DNA of 64,000 nt. It comes from Luteitalea sp. Lineage in GTDB: Bacteria; Acidobacteriota; Vicinamibacteria; Vicinamibacterales; Vicinamibacteraceae. The position numbers and the translations under genes are program-made. Within the stretch, counting starts at the first letter, position 1; every line of letters begins with the position of its first letter. Location of the stretch: the NCBI GenBank assembly GCA_009377605.1, contig WHTT01000002.1, forward strand, positions 108,555-172,554. Direction: 5' to 3'. The notes below the pieces were generated by a model. It saw only the letters and a program-made list of their open reading frames with translations, was not told the DNA's origin and ran no database searches. This document shows positions 1 to 7,971 of the stretch, piece by piece.

Positions 1-1234
1 CGGGATTGCCCGTCCCGCCACTGGCCTGGCGTTCCCACTGGACGTACGTGGATGACAGCTGCCGGGCAAGCTCCCGTTCACGCGCCGCCTCCGTGGCTCG
101 GCCACTCTCGTCCAACGCCGCGGCGAGCACGTAATGGGCGTCGCCGTCGGCGGGGTTCCGCCGGACCACTTCGCGCAGCCAATAGATGGCGGCCTGCATG
201 TCGCGCTCGAGCCAGAAGGCATACCCTAGATTGAAGAAGAAGTCGGCGTTCTCGGGCTGGAGCTTTGCCGCCTTGCTGAAATATGCGGTGGGCGTTTCGG
301 TCTCGGGCGGAGGCGTCTCACGCCGTACCTGGACGATGCCAAGGTCGTTATAGAGTGCCGCCGTGGGCTGCGCCCCCAGAAGGTCCTTCAACGCGCCAAT
401 GGCGTCGTCGTAGCGAGAGAGCGAGATGAGGGAGCGGGCCGCCAGAAATCGAGCGTGGCGGGCGAGCCGCGAGTGGCCAGGCACCGCGGTGGCGGTTTCG
501 AGCGCGCGCTCGTGATCCTGCTGCTCCGTGTACACGTCCCACAGGGCAATCTGGGCGCGCGCATACCCGGGATGACGCTTGAGCGTCGCTTCGAGGAACT
601 TCGCGCGCGTCTCGGGACTCTCCGCAATCAGCCCCTTGATGTAGGACTCGAACGCGTCCAGCGGCGGCGGTGCATCAGGTCCTGACGACTGGGTAATGGA
701 CGGCTCCACGGCCCGGCCAACCAGCCGTCGAACCACCCGCTCGGTGATCGCGAAAAGGTCTGACACCGGACCCCGCTCGACAATCTCCGGCTCTGCGCGA
801 CCAGAGTCAACGTCCAGGCTCCTGGTGCGGACGATCAAGCGTTCCTGGTCGAGCTCGATTGTCCCGGTGACGAGACTGGCGGCACCCACCACCTCTGCGA
901 CACGCACGACGGTGGCGTAGCTCAAGCGCGCTCCCGTCGGCAACTGCATGCCCTCCAAGATGCGAGCCCGTTCGCGCCCGCTGTACGTCGGTCGACCGGC
1001 CCTCCTGAGGCCGTCGGCGACCAGCGTGGCAACCCCCTCGCCCAGCCAGACGAGGCGGGGATCGTCGCCCGCTCCCTCGAAGGCAACGACGAGGTCGTGG
1101 CCCATGTCCGCCGGAACAGTTAGGTTCGGCGCCGCAAGAGCGCACGTGCCGGCGGGCGTGACGAGGTAGGCCGCAAGCAGCCCCAATGCGCTCGCGACGG
1201 TCCGAAGAGAGCCCACTCTACCAATCCGGATCAC
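1..1234 (-). CDS. TPR-repeat protein, 3' end beyond window
   Basis: The reading frame is open from a GTG at 1234 to the window edge, so about 411 residues are visible and the C-terminus is missing. The N-terminus has a basic start followed by a hydrophobic stretch ending near residue 35, consistent with a signal peptide and export. Residues about 45-170 resemble the periplasmic TolB-like N-terminal domain that often precedes TPRs. From about residue 195 helical TPR-like units follow, with motifs such as AKFLEATLKRHPGYARAQIA and NADFFFNLGYAFWLERD. The GTG overlaps the stop of the upstream gene in a GTGA arrangement, and AGGGGAG lies just upstream, which decides the start. It is probably translationally coupled to the V4R-like gene. 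The partner or function is unknown. Confidence 0.7.
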   Translation of the reverse strand, partial: MIRIGRVGSLRTVASALGLLAAYLVTPAGTCALAAPNLTVPADMGHDLVVAFEGAGDDPRLVWLGEGVATLVADGLRRAGRPTYSGRERARILEGMQLPTGARLSYATVVRVAEVVGAASLVTGTIELDQERLIVRTRSLDVDSGRAEPEIVERGPVSDLFAITERVVRRLVGRAVEPSITQSSGPDAPPPLDAFESYIKGLIAESPETRAKFLEATLKRHPGYARAQIALWDVYTEQQDHERALETATAVPGHSRLARHARFLAARSLISLSRYDDAIGALKDLLGAQPTAALYNDLGIVQVRRETPPPETETPTAYFSKAAKLQPENADFFFNLGYAFWLERDMQAAIYWLREVVRRNPADGDAHYVLAAALDESGRATEAARERELARQLSSTYVQWERQASGGTGNP

Positions 1235-1878
1235 GAAACATTCTCCCCTGCTTGGATCAGACGACCGTGCTCCGCAGGCTGCTGCCGTGGCACGTCGGTC
1301 GCCGTACGGTCGCCGACAGTTATTGTCAATGTGCAACAGCCGGCACCCATGGCGCGGCAGGTGACGATGGACACGGTGCAGTGAAAACGGTCGAGTCGAA
1401 ACAGATGCTCGATGGCGTCGGCGTAGTAAGCGCACAAGGGTGCGCCGGACACGCGGCGCACCTCGCAAAATACCGAGCCGGCGAGCTCAATCACCGGCAC
1501 CTGGCCACGCATGCGAACCGTCAGGCGCCCTTCGCGTGAGGTCGTTCCGACGAGCTGACTCGCCAGGCGCAGCAGCCTGCGAATGCGGAACGCGCGCGGC
1601 ACCAGCCGTTGGCCGAGGACCCGCGTCGACCAAGGGAGATCATCGTAGGTCCACTGGGCGGCGTACCGACCGGCAGTCTTCACGACTTCGCGGTACGCGT
1701 GTCCCTCCTGTCGGAGAAAGCTCAGAACGGCGGAGACCGAAGCGACGCTCAGCTCGCTCTTCCGCCAATTGAAGGGCTTCAGCCAGGTCTCGTAGAACTC
1801 GAGCTGCAGCGGCAGGCAGTCGGCGATCGCCTGGTGGATGCTCGCCGCGACGAGACGGTCGATTCTCCCTTCACCCAT
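1231..1878 (-). CDS. V4R-like (4-vinyl reductase fold) protein
   Basis: This 215-residue protein has a C-terminal half resembling the V4R domain, a small-molecule or metal-binding module also found in bacteriochlorophyll 4-vinyl reductases and sensor proteins. The pattern is a cysteine at FCEVRR, then PLCAYYADAIEHLF, then VTCRAMGAGCCTLTI near residues 135-185, matching the Cys-rich closing strand of V4R. The N-terminal 100 residues are helical and unassigned. It overlaps the TPR protein by four bases, so the two are probably made together. No pigment genes are visible nearby, so a reductase role is unlikely; sensing or hydrocarbon/haem-type ligand binding is an inference. Confidence 0.55.
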   Translation of the reverse strand: MGEGRIDRLVAASIHQAIADCLPLQLEFYETWLKPFNWRKSELSVASVSAVLSFLRQEGHAYREVVKTAGRYAAQWTYDDLPWSTRVLGQRLVPRAFRIRRLLRLASQLVGTTSREGRLTVRMRGQVPVIELAGSVFCEVRRVSGAPLCAYYADAIEHLFRLDRFHCTVSIVTCRAMGAGCCTLTITVGDRTATDVPRQQPAEHGRLIQAGENVS

Positions 1879-1904
1879 TCTTTGATAGTGTTACGACGAC
1901 CACA

Positions 1905-1980
1905 GTACGTAGCGAGGGGCCCCTTCGACAAGCTCAGGGCCCGCTCGCACGCGCGGCTCGAGGGCCGCGCGCTACGTACG
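1905..1980. repeat. Intergenic inverted repeat
   Basis: GTACGTAGCG at 1905-1914 is matched by its reverse complement CGCTACGTAC at 1970-1979. The space between holds a smaller imperfect palindrome beginning CTTCGACAAGCTCAGGG. The arm GTACGTAGCG recurs at 6263, so this is a dispersed family. It sits between divergent genes and contributes the DNA just ahead of mobA. Confidence 0.7.
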
Positions 1981-2008
1981 AGACCAATGTGCTGCTGGCA
2001 ATCCGCCC

Positions 2009-2662
2009 TTGGTTGACAGGCCCAGCGATCACCCGACAAACGACTGGGACGCAGCGATCCTGGCCGGCGGCCGGAGCCGTCGGCTCGGCGGCTGCGACAA
2101 GGCGCAGCTGCTCGTCGGCGGCACGCGGGTGATCGATCGACTCGTTGCGGCCATCGGCCCGCACGTTCGGCATCTGGCAATTGTGACGAACGTGCCGGGA
2201 GCCTATCCAGAGTTGGGGCTGCCTGCGATTGCCGACCGGCTGCCGGGCCGCGGCGTGCTGGCCGGCATCGAGGCGGCGCTGGCGGCAAGCGACGCCTCGC
2301 AGCTGCTCGTCGTGGCGTGCGATATGCCCTTTCTCCACAGCGCGTTCGTGGCGGATTTGATGTGCGCCGGGCGCGATGCCCCAATCGCGGTGCCTCGAGC
2401 GCCTGACGGCCGTTATCCCGTCTGCGCCTCGATTGCGCGGACATGTCACGAGACGGTCCGCGAGCTGCTCGAGGCTGGCCACTTGTCGTTCCGCGATTTG
2501 CTCGGCTCGCTGCAGGTCCACGAGCTCGAGCCAGAGGCGCTTCGCAAGCATGACCCGGACGGTGTGCTCCTGCTCAACGTCAACACACCGTTCGACTACG
2601 CGCGCGCCTTGACCGCGTGCGGACCTGATTGGCGGGCATCGTACCCGCATGACGCAACGTGA
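2009..2662 (+). CDS. mobA: Molybdenum cofactor guanylyltransferase
   Basis: This enzyme transfers GMP from GTP to molybdopterin to make the MGD form of the molybdenum cofactor, in the cytoplasm. The nucleotide-binding signature LAGGRSRRLGGCDKA lies at about residues 18-32, the metal-binding VACDMPFL at about 97-104, and the length of 217 residues fits the family. No ATG or GTG is available before the signature, so TTG at 2009 is the only practical start; it lacks a clear ribosome binding site. No other molybdenum genes are in the window. The close relative CTP:molybdopterin cytidylyltransferase (MocA) is a less likely alternative because of the arginine-rich LAGGxSxR loop. Confidence 0.85.
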   Translation: MVDRPSDHPTNDWDAAILAGGRSRRLGGCDKAQLLVGGTRVIDRLVAAIGPHVRHLAIVTNVPGAYPELGLPAIADRLPGRGVLAGIEAALAASDASQLLVVACDMPFLHSAFVADLMCAGRDAPIAVPRAPDGRYPVCASIARTCHETVRELLEAGHLSFRDLLGSLQVHELEPEALRKHDPDGVLLLNVNTPFDYARALTACGPDWRASYPHDAT

Positions 2663-2682
2663 GTCAAACCATTCGAAGGGCC

Positions 2683-2737
2683 GTTTCCTGTTTCCTGTTT
2701 CCCGTTTCCCGAATCCTGATTCCCGATTCCTGATTCC
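2683..2737. repeat. Degenerate 7-9 bp array (TTTCCYG / ATTCCYG)
   Basis: Words such as TTTCCTG, TTTCCCG, ATTCCTG and ATTCCCG follow each other without interruption and end directly at the argS start codon. The array replaces any recognisable ribosome binding site. Unlike the paired arrays elsewhere in the window, no reverse-complement partner is seen here. Confidence 0.75.
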
Positions 2738-4789
2738 ATGATCCTACCGATTCAACAGCAGATTCGCGTCCGGCTCACGGAACTGCTCAGGCGCCGGTAC
2801 GAGCTCTCCGCCAACGACCTTCCTGCGCTGGTTATCGAAGCGCCGCCACGACGCGCGTTCGGCGATCTTGCCCTGCCCGTGGCATTCGAGCTGGCGCGCC
2901 GGCTCAAGCGGCCACCGCGCGTGATCGCTCAGGAGATCGTCGATACGCTCGGCCCCCTCGACGGCATCGCCCGCGCTGTCGCCGCACCCAACGGCTACGT
3001 GAACGTATTCCTCGATCGGGCCATCCTCCTGCGAGCCGGCCTGGCCAGCGCTACGGAGCCCACCTCGTCCTCCAGCGCCGTCCCCCAGGTCAAGACGATT
3101 GTCGAGCACACGTCCATCAACCCCAACAAGGCGGCCCATATCGGCCATCTCCGCAACGCAGCAATTGGCGACACGCTCGTGCGCCTCCTCCGCTTCCTTG
3201 GTGCTCCCGTCGAGGTGCACAACTACATCGACGACACCGGCGTACAAGTCGCAGATGTCGTCGTCGGCTTTCGTGAGCTGGAACAGAAGACGCTCGTCGA
3301 TGTTCGCCGGTTGGCGGAGGAAGCGCGGTTCGACTATTACTGCTGGGATCTCTATGCGCGGGTGACCGAATGGTACGAGGAGGATCGCGCGCGCCTCGCG
3401 AAGCGCTCGGCCACGCTTCACGCCATCGAGCACGGCGGGGGTGACGCGCCAGCCATGGCCGCCTTCATCGCGGAACACATTGTCCGTGCGCACCTGCGGA
3501 CGATGGGGCGGCTCGGCGTCGACTATGACCTGCTGACGTGGGAAGGCGACATTCTGCGCCTGAAGTTTTGGGCGACCGCATTTGAAACGTTGAAACGAGA
3601 GGGCGTGATCTTCCTGCAGCAGGAGGGGCGTCTTGTCGGCTGTTGGGTCATGCGCATCGACGAGGACGTCGACACGAACGTGAGCCCCGGCGAGGTAGAT
3701 GCGGCAGACCTCTACGCCGACCAAGCTCGCGTTGACGACGCTCAGGATGAAGCGGAGACGCGTGAGAAGGTGATCGTGCGCTCGGACGGCACCGTCACGT
3801 ATGTCGGCAAGGACATCGCGTATCAATTCTGGAAGTTCGGGCTGCTCGGAGCGGACTTCAACTATCGACCATTCGCTTCCCGCCTCGACAGCGGCACGGT
3901 GTGGGCCACGGCAACAGCGCCGACGAGTGGTGCCACGTCGCCATCGTTTGGTGGCGCAGCAATCGCATACAACGTGATCGATACGCGTCAGTCCTATCTG
4001 CAGAAGCTGCTCAAGCAAGCATTGAAGACGATGGGGCACGTGCGGGAGGCGGAGCGGTCCATTCATTTCGCCTATGAGATGGTGGCGCTGTCGCACCGCA
4101 CGGCCCGCGAGCTCGGCTACCAGGCCAGCGACGAGGGCAAGCCATTCGTCGAGGTGTCTGGCCGCAAAGGACGGGGCGTCAAAGCGGATGACCTCCTCGA
4201 TCGCCTCGTTCAAAAAGCAGCCGAGGAAGTAACGCGACGTAACCCCGGCTTCTCCGCCGAGGATGTCCGGCGGACTGCAGAGGTCATCGGGGTCGCGGCT
4301 CTGCGCTATTTCATGGTCAAGTTCTCGCGCACCAAGATCATTACGTTCGACATAGACGAGGCGCTCAGCTTCGAGGGTGAGAGCGGGCCTTACGTGCAGT
4401 ACGCGGTCGTTCGGGCCAACAACATCTTCAACAAGCTGCGCGACCGGGACGGTGTGACTGAAGACGACATTGCCGATTCGATCCAGGCGACGCCGGCCAC
4501 CGTGCTGGAAAGCGGATCGGAGGCCGACGAGCTGTGGGATCTCGTGCTCGCTTCTGCTCGCTTGGACGAAGTGGTGGAGCAAGCGTTACGAACGCTCGAG
4601 CTCTCGGTCTTGGCGAAGTATGCGTTCTCGGTCGCGCAGATGTTCAACGCCTGGTACCACAAGTATCCCATCCTCAACGAAGAGCAACCGGAACGACGCA
4701 TCTGGCGCGCCGCCGCCGCCAGCTACTTCCGGCGCCAAATGACACGCGCCCTCGAGCTGATGGGCGCCGCCGTGCCGCCGCGCATGTGA
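2738..4789 (+). CDS. argS: Arginine--tRNA ligase
   Basis: This class I synthetase charges tRNA-Arg. The N-terminal Add1-type domain spans about residues 1-110, the HIGH-equivalent HTSINPNKAAHIGHLRNA lies at about 125-142, and VRSDGTVTYVGKDIAYQFW is the conserved catalytic-core stretch. A degenerate KMSKS-like loop (VSGRKGRGVKADDLLD) precedes the C-terminal DALR anticodon-binding domain, which ends at MTRALELMGA. At 683 residues it is about 100 longer than many ArgS. The extra length includes a Ser/Thr/Ala-rich stretch after the GKDIAYQFWKFG segment, around residues 380-410. The ATG at 2738 immediately follows a repeat array with no good Shine-Dalgarno. Confidence 0.95.
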   Translation: MILPIQQQIRVRLTELLRRRYELSANDLPALVIEAPPRRAFGDLALPVAFELARRLKRPPRVIAQEIVDTLGPLDGIARAVAAPNGYVNVFLDRAILLRAGLASATEPTSSSSAVPQVKTIVEHTSINPNKAAHIGHLRNAAIGDTLVRLLRFLGAPVEVHNYIDDTGVQVADVVVGFRELEQKTLVDVRRLAEEARFDYYCWDLYARVTEWYEEDRARLAKRSATLHAIEHGGGDAPAMAAFIAEHIVRAHLRTMGRLGVDYDLLTWEGDILRLKFWATAFETLKREGVIFLQQEGRLVGCWVMRIDEDVDTNVSPGEVDAADLYADQARVDDAQDEAETREKVIVRSDGTVTYVGKDIAYQFWKFGLLGADFNYRPFASRLDSGTVWATATAPTSGATSPSFGGAAIAYNVIDTRQSYLQKLLKQALKTMGHVREAERSIHFAYEMVALSHRTARELGYQASDEGKPFVEVSGRKGRGVKADDLLDRLVQKAAEEVTRRNPGFSAEDVRRTAEVIGVAALRYFMVKFSRTKIITFDIDEALSFEGESGPYVQYAVVRANNIFNKLRDRDGVTEDDIADSIQATPATVLESGSEADELWDLVLASARLDEVVEQALRTLELSVLAKYAFSVAQMFNAWYHKYPILNEEQPERRIWRAAAASYFRRQMTRALELMGAAVPPRM

Positions 4790-4802
4790 AAACCACGAAA
4801 CC

Positions 4803-4885
4803 GCACGCCCGACCTAAAGGTCGGGCCTACACTTGATTTGACCAGACGATGCGCATGTAGGCCCGACCTTTAGGTTCGGGCGTGC
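4803..4885. repeat. Nested inverted repeat between convergent genes; likely bidirectional terminator
   Basis: Each half is itself a hairpin: GCCCGACCT-AA-AGGTCGGGC at 4807-4826 and GCCCGACC-TTTAGG-TTCGGGC at 4861-4881. The whole 4803-4831 block recurs as a near-perfect reverse complement at 4856-4885, differing by one base insertion. Placement between the ends of argS and rlmD fits a role in ending both transcripts. The hairpin is a member of a family seen also at 32146 and 38616. Confidence 0.8.
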
Positions 4886-4891
4886 AGCGGT

Positions 4892-6190
4892 CTAACCTCG
4901 TTCGAGGGCCGCTACGACCTCAACATGCCCGGTATTTGGAAACAGATCAAATCCTTCCAGGTGGGCTAGCGCATAGCCGGCGTCCAGGAGACGTCGCACG
5001 TCACGCGCGAAGGTTGCAACATCGCACGACACGTACACGAGGCGCGGGGCATTGGCAGCGATGATGCCTTGCATGGCCGGCCGAGAGATGCCGGTTCGTG
5101 GCGGATCGACGATGAGCGTGGAACGCGGTCCGAGCCCCTGGGCGCCAGCGAAGAAGCGCTCGACCGGGTCGTGTACCACTCGCAGCTTAGGAGAGAAGGG
5201 GCGCGCGTTCTCTTCGAGGTCGCGCGCGCTCACCGCATCACCCTCGACGGCAATCACCTCCGCTGCCCCGCGCACGCAGGCAGCCAGGGCAAACAGCCCG
5301 ACACCCGCATAGAGATCGACGAGGAGACCATCACCTGTCCACCGCGTCACAGCGTCCACGAGCGCCGGCAGCAGGTAACGGTTCGCCTGAAAGAACGACG
5401 GCGCGTGACGCCGTACCTCGAGCCCCGTCGAGCTGGTCGCGCCCGGCACGATGGCTTCGATGGCATCCGCCACCCAAGGCTCGCCGCACAACGCTTCGAC
5501 GCTGTCGTCCCGCTGGCGCGACCACGAGATTCCCGTGACGTCCGGTCCGGACGCCTCACGCCACGCCAGCCCTGGTCCGAAGCGTGCGCCACGTCTCGGG
5601 GTGAGGTGCAATACACGCGACGTGGCGGGCAGGTTCTCGGCAAGTTCGATCGTGTCGACGGTGTCTCGAACCGACGCGGGCAGGCGTGAGACCAACCGAT
5701 CGACGGCGTCGAGGGCCTGGTCCATGATCTGGCCGCTGCCGCGCGCGCTGCAGAGAACGTGCGTGCCCTCGCGAAACCAGCCGGCCCGTCCGCCACGGAC
5801 GTGAAAGCGCGCCCGGAGCCGGTACGCCTGCTCCGACGATGGGGTGACCGATGGCGGATCTGCAAGCTGCACGCGGCCGATCCGCCACAGCGCGTCGGCA
5901 ATCACCTCCCGTTTGAGCTGGACCTGCGCTGGATAGGCAATGTGCGCATACGAGAGCCCACCACAGGCGGGATCCCTGGCAAGCGGCCGCCGATTGGCGG
6001 ACGCCTCGATCACCTGCACGGTCATGGCATGCGCAACGTCGCGCGTAGTGCGCTCGACGCGCGCCAGCACCTGCTCGCCCGGAATCGCACCGGAAACGAG
6101 CACGACGCCGTCCGAAGACCGCGCCATCATGCGGCCTCCCACGACAGGCTTCTGGATCGTCAGCTCGACGAGATCGCCCGGCTTCAGCAC
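4892..6190 (-). CDS. 23S rRNA (uracil-5-)-methyltransferase, RlmD/TrmA family
   Basis: This S-adenosylmethionine enzyme methylates C5 of a uridine in RNA. An N-terminal TRAM domain (residues about 1-60) is followed by a central domain and a Rossmann methyltransferase with VDLYAGVGLFALAA (SAM binding), VDPPRTGI and the catalytic-cysteine motif LVYVSCDVATFARD near the C-terminus. The family's 4Fe-4S cluster cysteines are largely absent: only one cysteine remains in DPACGGLSYAHIAY where three are usual. It may therefore be a cluster-free RlmD-like or RlmCD-like enzyme, and the exact uridine target cannot be read from the sequence. It converges on argS. Confidence 0.85.
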   Translation of the reverse strand: MLKPGDLVELTIQKPVVGGRMMARSSDGVVLVSGAIPGEQVLARVERTTRDVAHAMTVQVIEASANRRPLARDPACGGLSYAHIAYPAQVQLKREVIADALWRIGRVQLADPPSVTPSSEQAYRLRARFHVRGGRAGWFREGTHVLCSARGSGQIMDQALDAVDRLVSRLPASVRDTVDTIELAENLPATSRVLHLTPRRGARFGPGLAWREASGPDVTGISWSRQRDDSVEALCGEPWVADAIEAIVPGATSSTGLEVRRHAPSFFQANRYLLPALVDAVTRWTGDGLLVDLYAGVGLFALAACVRGAAEVIAVEGDAVSARDLEENARPFSPKLRVVHDPVERFFAGAQGLGPRSTLIVDPPRTGISRPAMQGIIAANAPRLVYVSCDVATFARDVRRLLDAGYALAHLEGFDLFPNTGHVEVVAALERG

Positions 6191-6201
6191 AGTTTGGATT
6201 T

Positions 6202-6296
6202 GGCGCGGCCAAAGCCGCGCCCCTGGAGTTCCTACATTCGCGCGCTACAAACGAAATGTGGAGTACGTAGCGCGGGGCCTTTAGGCTCCCGCGTCG
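6202..6296. repeat. Two palindromic units upstream of rlmD-like gene
   Basis: A perfect 8-bp stem GGCGCGGC-CAAA-GCCGCGCC occupies 6202-6221, eleven bases from the methyltransferase start. A second copy of the GTACGTAGCG arm begins at 6263 and runs into a GGGGCC-TTTA-GGCTCC hairpin ending by 6290, next to the stop of the following minus-strand gene. Confidence 0.65.
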
Positions 6297-7070
6297 TCAG
6301 CCCAGCGCGATCAGCGGCAGCTGCAGATGGTCGCGCACCAGCTTCTCCACCGCCGCGTCACGCAATCGTCGGTAGTCTTCGGCCGACATGTGATCCCGAT
6401 GCGAGGCCAACCGCGCCTCGGCCTCTTGCTCACACCGGGCGCTCTCCGACGCCGGCAGCGCGGCGCGTGCTGCCACCATCAGGCGAGAGTCGACGTCGAC
6501 GAGGCGCTCCAGCATCTCCGCGCGGCGCGCACCGCGCGCCCGGCGCGATGCATCGTGCACGGCACCGAGCTCCCCGATCGCGACGTCCAGCGCCGCCTCG
6601 AACGCCGGTGAGTGCTGGACGGCTGCTCGAACCGACGTCAATCGCACCAACACACGTCGGAGGTGTTCAGGGAGCGAGGCTCGGTTCGAACCCGCCGCTT
6701 GCGCGCTCGCGGCAGCGACCTCGCGCACGGTGCTGGCTCCGCCATCAGCGGTTCGGGCGAAGAGCGGGCCCATGGCACGGCGCCATTCCTCGAAGGCCTC
6801 AAGCACCTCCGGCTCACAAAACTCGATGCGCACTGGCCGGCCGGGCCTGCGGCCGTGGGCACGCCGCTCGACGAGCCGATCGATGCCGCGCTGTGCGATC
6901 GGCAGCGGCACACCGCGTGCGTACCAACCGCTGACCATCTCGAACCCGGGACCAACGATTCGAATGAGATGCCCGCCATTCTTGCGGCACAAATACGCTT
7001 CGAGATCCCGGCAGTACTGACCGAGATCCATACCACCAGGACTGGGAACCGTGACCTCGGGACTCGCCAT
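6297..7070 (-). CDS. Hypothetical protein downstream of birA
   Basis: I do not recognise this 257-residue soluble protein. Residues about 10-85 form a compact N-terminal region (GGHLIRIVGPGFEMVSGWYA, then RRPGRPVRIEFCEPEVLEAF). The rest is helical and rich in Arg, Ala and Glu (ARGARRAEMLERLVDVDSRL, YRRLRDAAVEKLVRDHLQLP). No signal peptide or membrane segment is seen. The ATG at 7070 lies one base after the birA stop, giving TGAGATG spacing, so it is very probably the last gene of the valS-nadC-birA unit. Longer starts inside birA are possible but unnecessary. Confidence 0.6.
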   Translation of the reverse strand: MASPEVTVPSPGGMDLGQYCRDLEAYLCRKNGGHLIRIVGPGFEMVSGWYARGVPLPIAQRGIDRLVERRAHGRRPGRPVRIEFCEPEVLEAFEEWRRAMGPLFARTADGGASTVREVAAASAQAAGSNRASLPEHLRRVLVRLTSVRAAVQHSPAFEAALDVAIGELGAVHDASRRARGARRAEMLERLVDVDSRLMVAARAALPASESARCEQEAEARLASHRDHMSAEDYRRLRDAAVEKLVRDHLQLPLIALG

Positions 7071-7071
7071 C

Positions 7072-7926
7072 TCACCACTCCCACGACAGCTCACCCGCGA
7101 CAACGCGTTCGCGGCCCTCTGGTGTGTCGACGAGCAACGCGCCGGTGCTGTCGATGCCAGCGGTCACGCCGCGCCGCAGCCGACCTTGCGCCTCCCATCC
7201 GACACGCACGCCACGACTAGAGGGTGAGAGCTCGCGCCAGCGCTGCAGGACAGCCTGTAGGTCTCCAGCCAATGTCCGCCGGCGCCAGAACGCCAGCGCC
7301 GCGACAATGGCCGCAACCAACGCGCCGCGCTCACACGACCGCCCCAGCTCCCCCTCGATCGAGGTGGCAAGCTGCACGATCTCCCGTGGTCGTGGCGCTT
7401 CTCGCACGTTGACGCCGATGCCCACGATCACATGCTGCAGCTGCTCGCCAGTCACTGCCGCCTCCGCCAGGATCCCGGCCAGCTTCCTGCGACGCGCGCG
7501 TCCTGTAACGGGCACACGCGCCTCGACCACGACGTCGTTCGGCCACTTGATGGCAACAGCGAGGCCGGAAGCCTGCCGAATGCCCTCCGCGACCGCCACG
7601 CCGCTCATCACCGTCAGGAGTGCGGTCGCCGATCCGCCGCCCTGTGTCGTCAGGGACTCCGCACCCGTTGGACGAAAGACGATCGAGAAGTAGACGCCAG
7701 CTCCAGCCGGTGAGTGCCAGGTCCGGCCCCGGCGGCCGCGTCCAGCAGTCTGCTCCTCGGCGATGACAATCGTTCCCTCAGGTGCGCCGCCGGCTGCGAG
7801 CGCCGCCGCCTCGTCATTCGTCGATGCGACGATGGGACGAAACAGAACTCTGGTGGCAAAGGCGCCAGCATGTTGGACCACACCAGCCAGCGCTACGCCA
7901 AGATCGTTTGGGAGCTCTGACATCAC
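7072..7926 (-). CDS. birA: Biotin--[acetyl-CoA-carboxylase] ligase, no repressor domain
   Basis: It attaches biotin to the carrier lysine of acetyl-CoA carboxylase and other carboxylases through biotinyl-AMP. The biotin/ATP loop GRGRRGRTWHSP lies near residue 62, KWPNDVVV near 127 and KLAGILAE near 148, with a C-terminal SH3-like domain (RVGWEAQGRLRRGVTAGID). There is no N-terminal helix-turn-helix, so it is a group I ligase that cannot repress transcription. The gene starts at MM; the second ATG at 7923 is equally possible. It follows nadC by 45 bases that contain a short repeat array. Confidence 0.93.
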   Translation of the reverse strand: MMSELPNDLGVALAGVVQHAGAFATRVLFRPIVASTNDEAAALAAGGAPEGTIVIAEEQTAGRGRRGRTWHSPAGAGVYFSIVFRPTGAESLTTQGGGSATALLTVMSGVAVAEGIRQASGLAVAIKWPNDVVVEARVPVTGRARRRKLAGILAEAAVTGEQLQHVIVGIGVNVREAPRPREIVQLATSIEGELGRSCERGALVAAIVAALAFWRRRTLAGDLQAVLQRWRELSPSSRGVRVGWEAQGRLRRGVTAGIDSTGALLVDTPEGRERVVAGELSWEW

Positions 7927-7971
7927 AGGGGTCCCTGTTCCCTACTGTTCCCTGCCCCCTGACCCCTGTAT
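7927..7971. repeat. Short CCCTGTTCC-type degenerate array
   Basis: The nadC-birA gap is filled by words such as TCCCTGTTCCC, TACTGTTCCC, TGCCCCC and TGACCCCTG. It belongs to the same kind of low-complexity array as those at 30149-30433, but is short and unpaired. Confidence 0.55.

Noticed and set aside
2744..4582. 612-residue minus-strand open frame opposite argS
   Set aside because: It is a shadow of argS: no start context, no family pattern, and codon periodicity belongs to the plus strand.
5759..6934. 391-residue plus-strand frame across the methyltransferase and unknown gene
   Set aside because: Arg/Pro-rich translation without conserved motifs; crosses a real gene border and palindromes.
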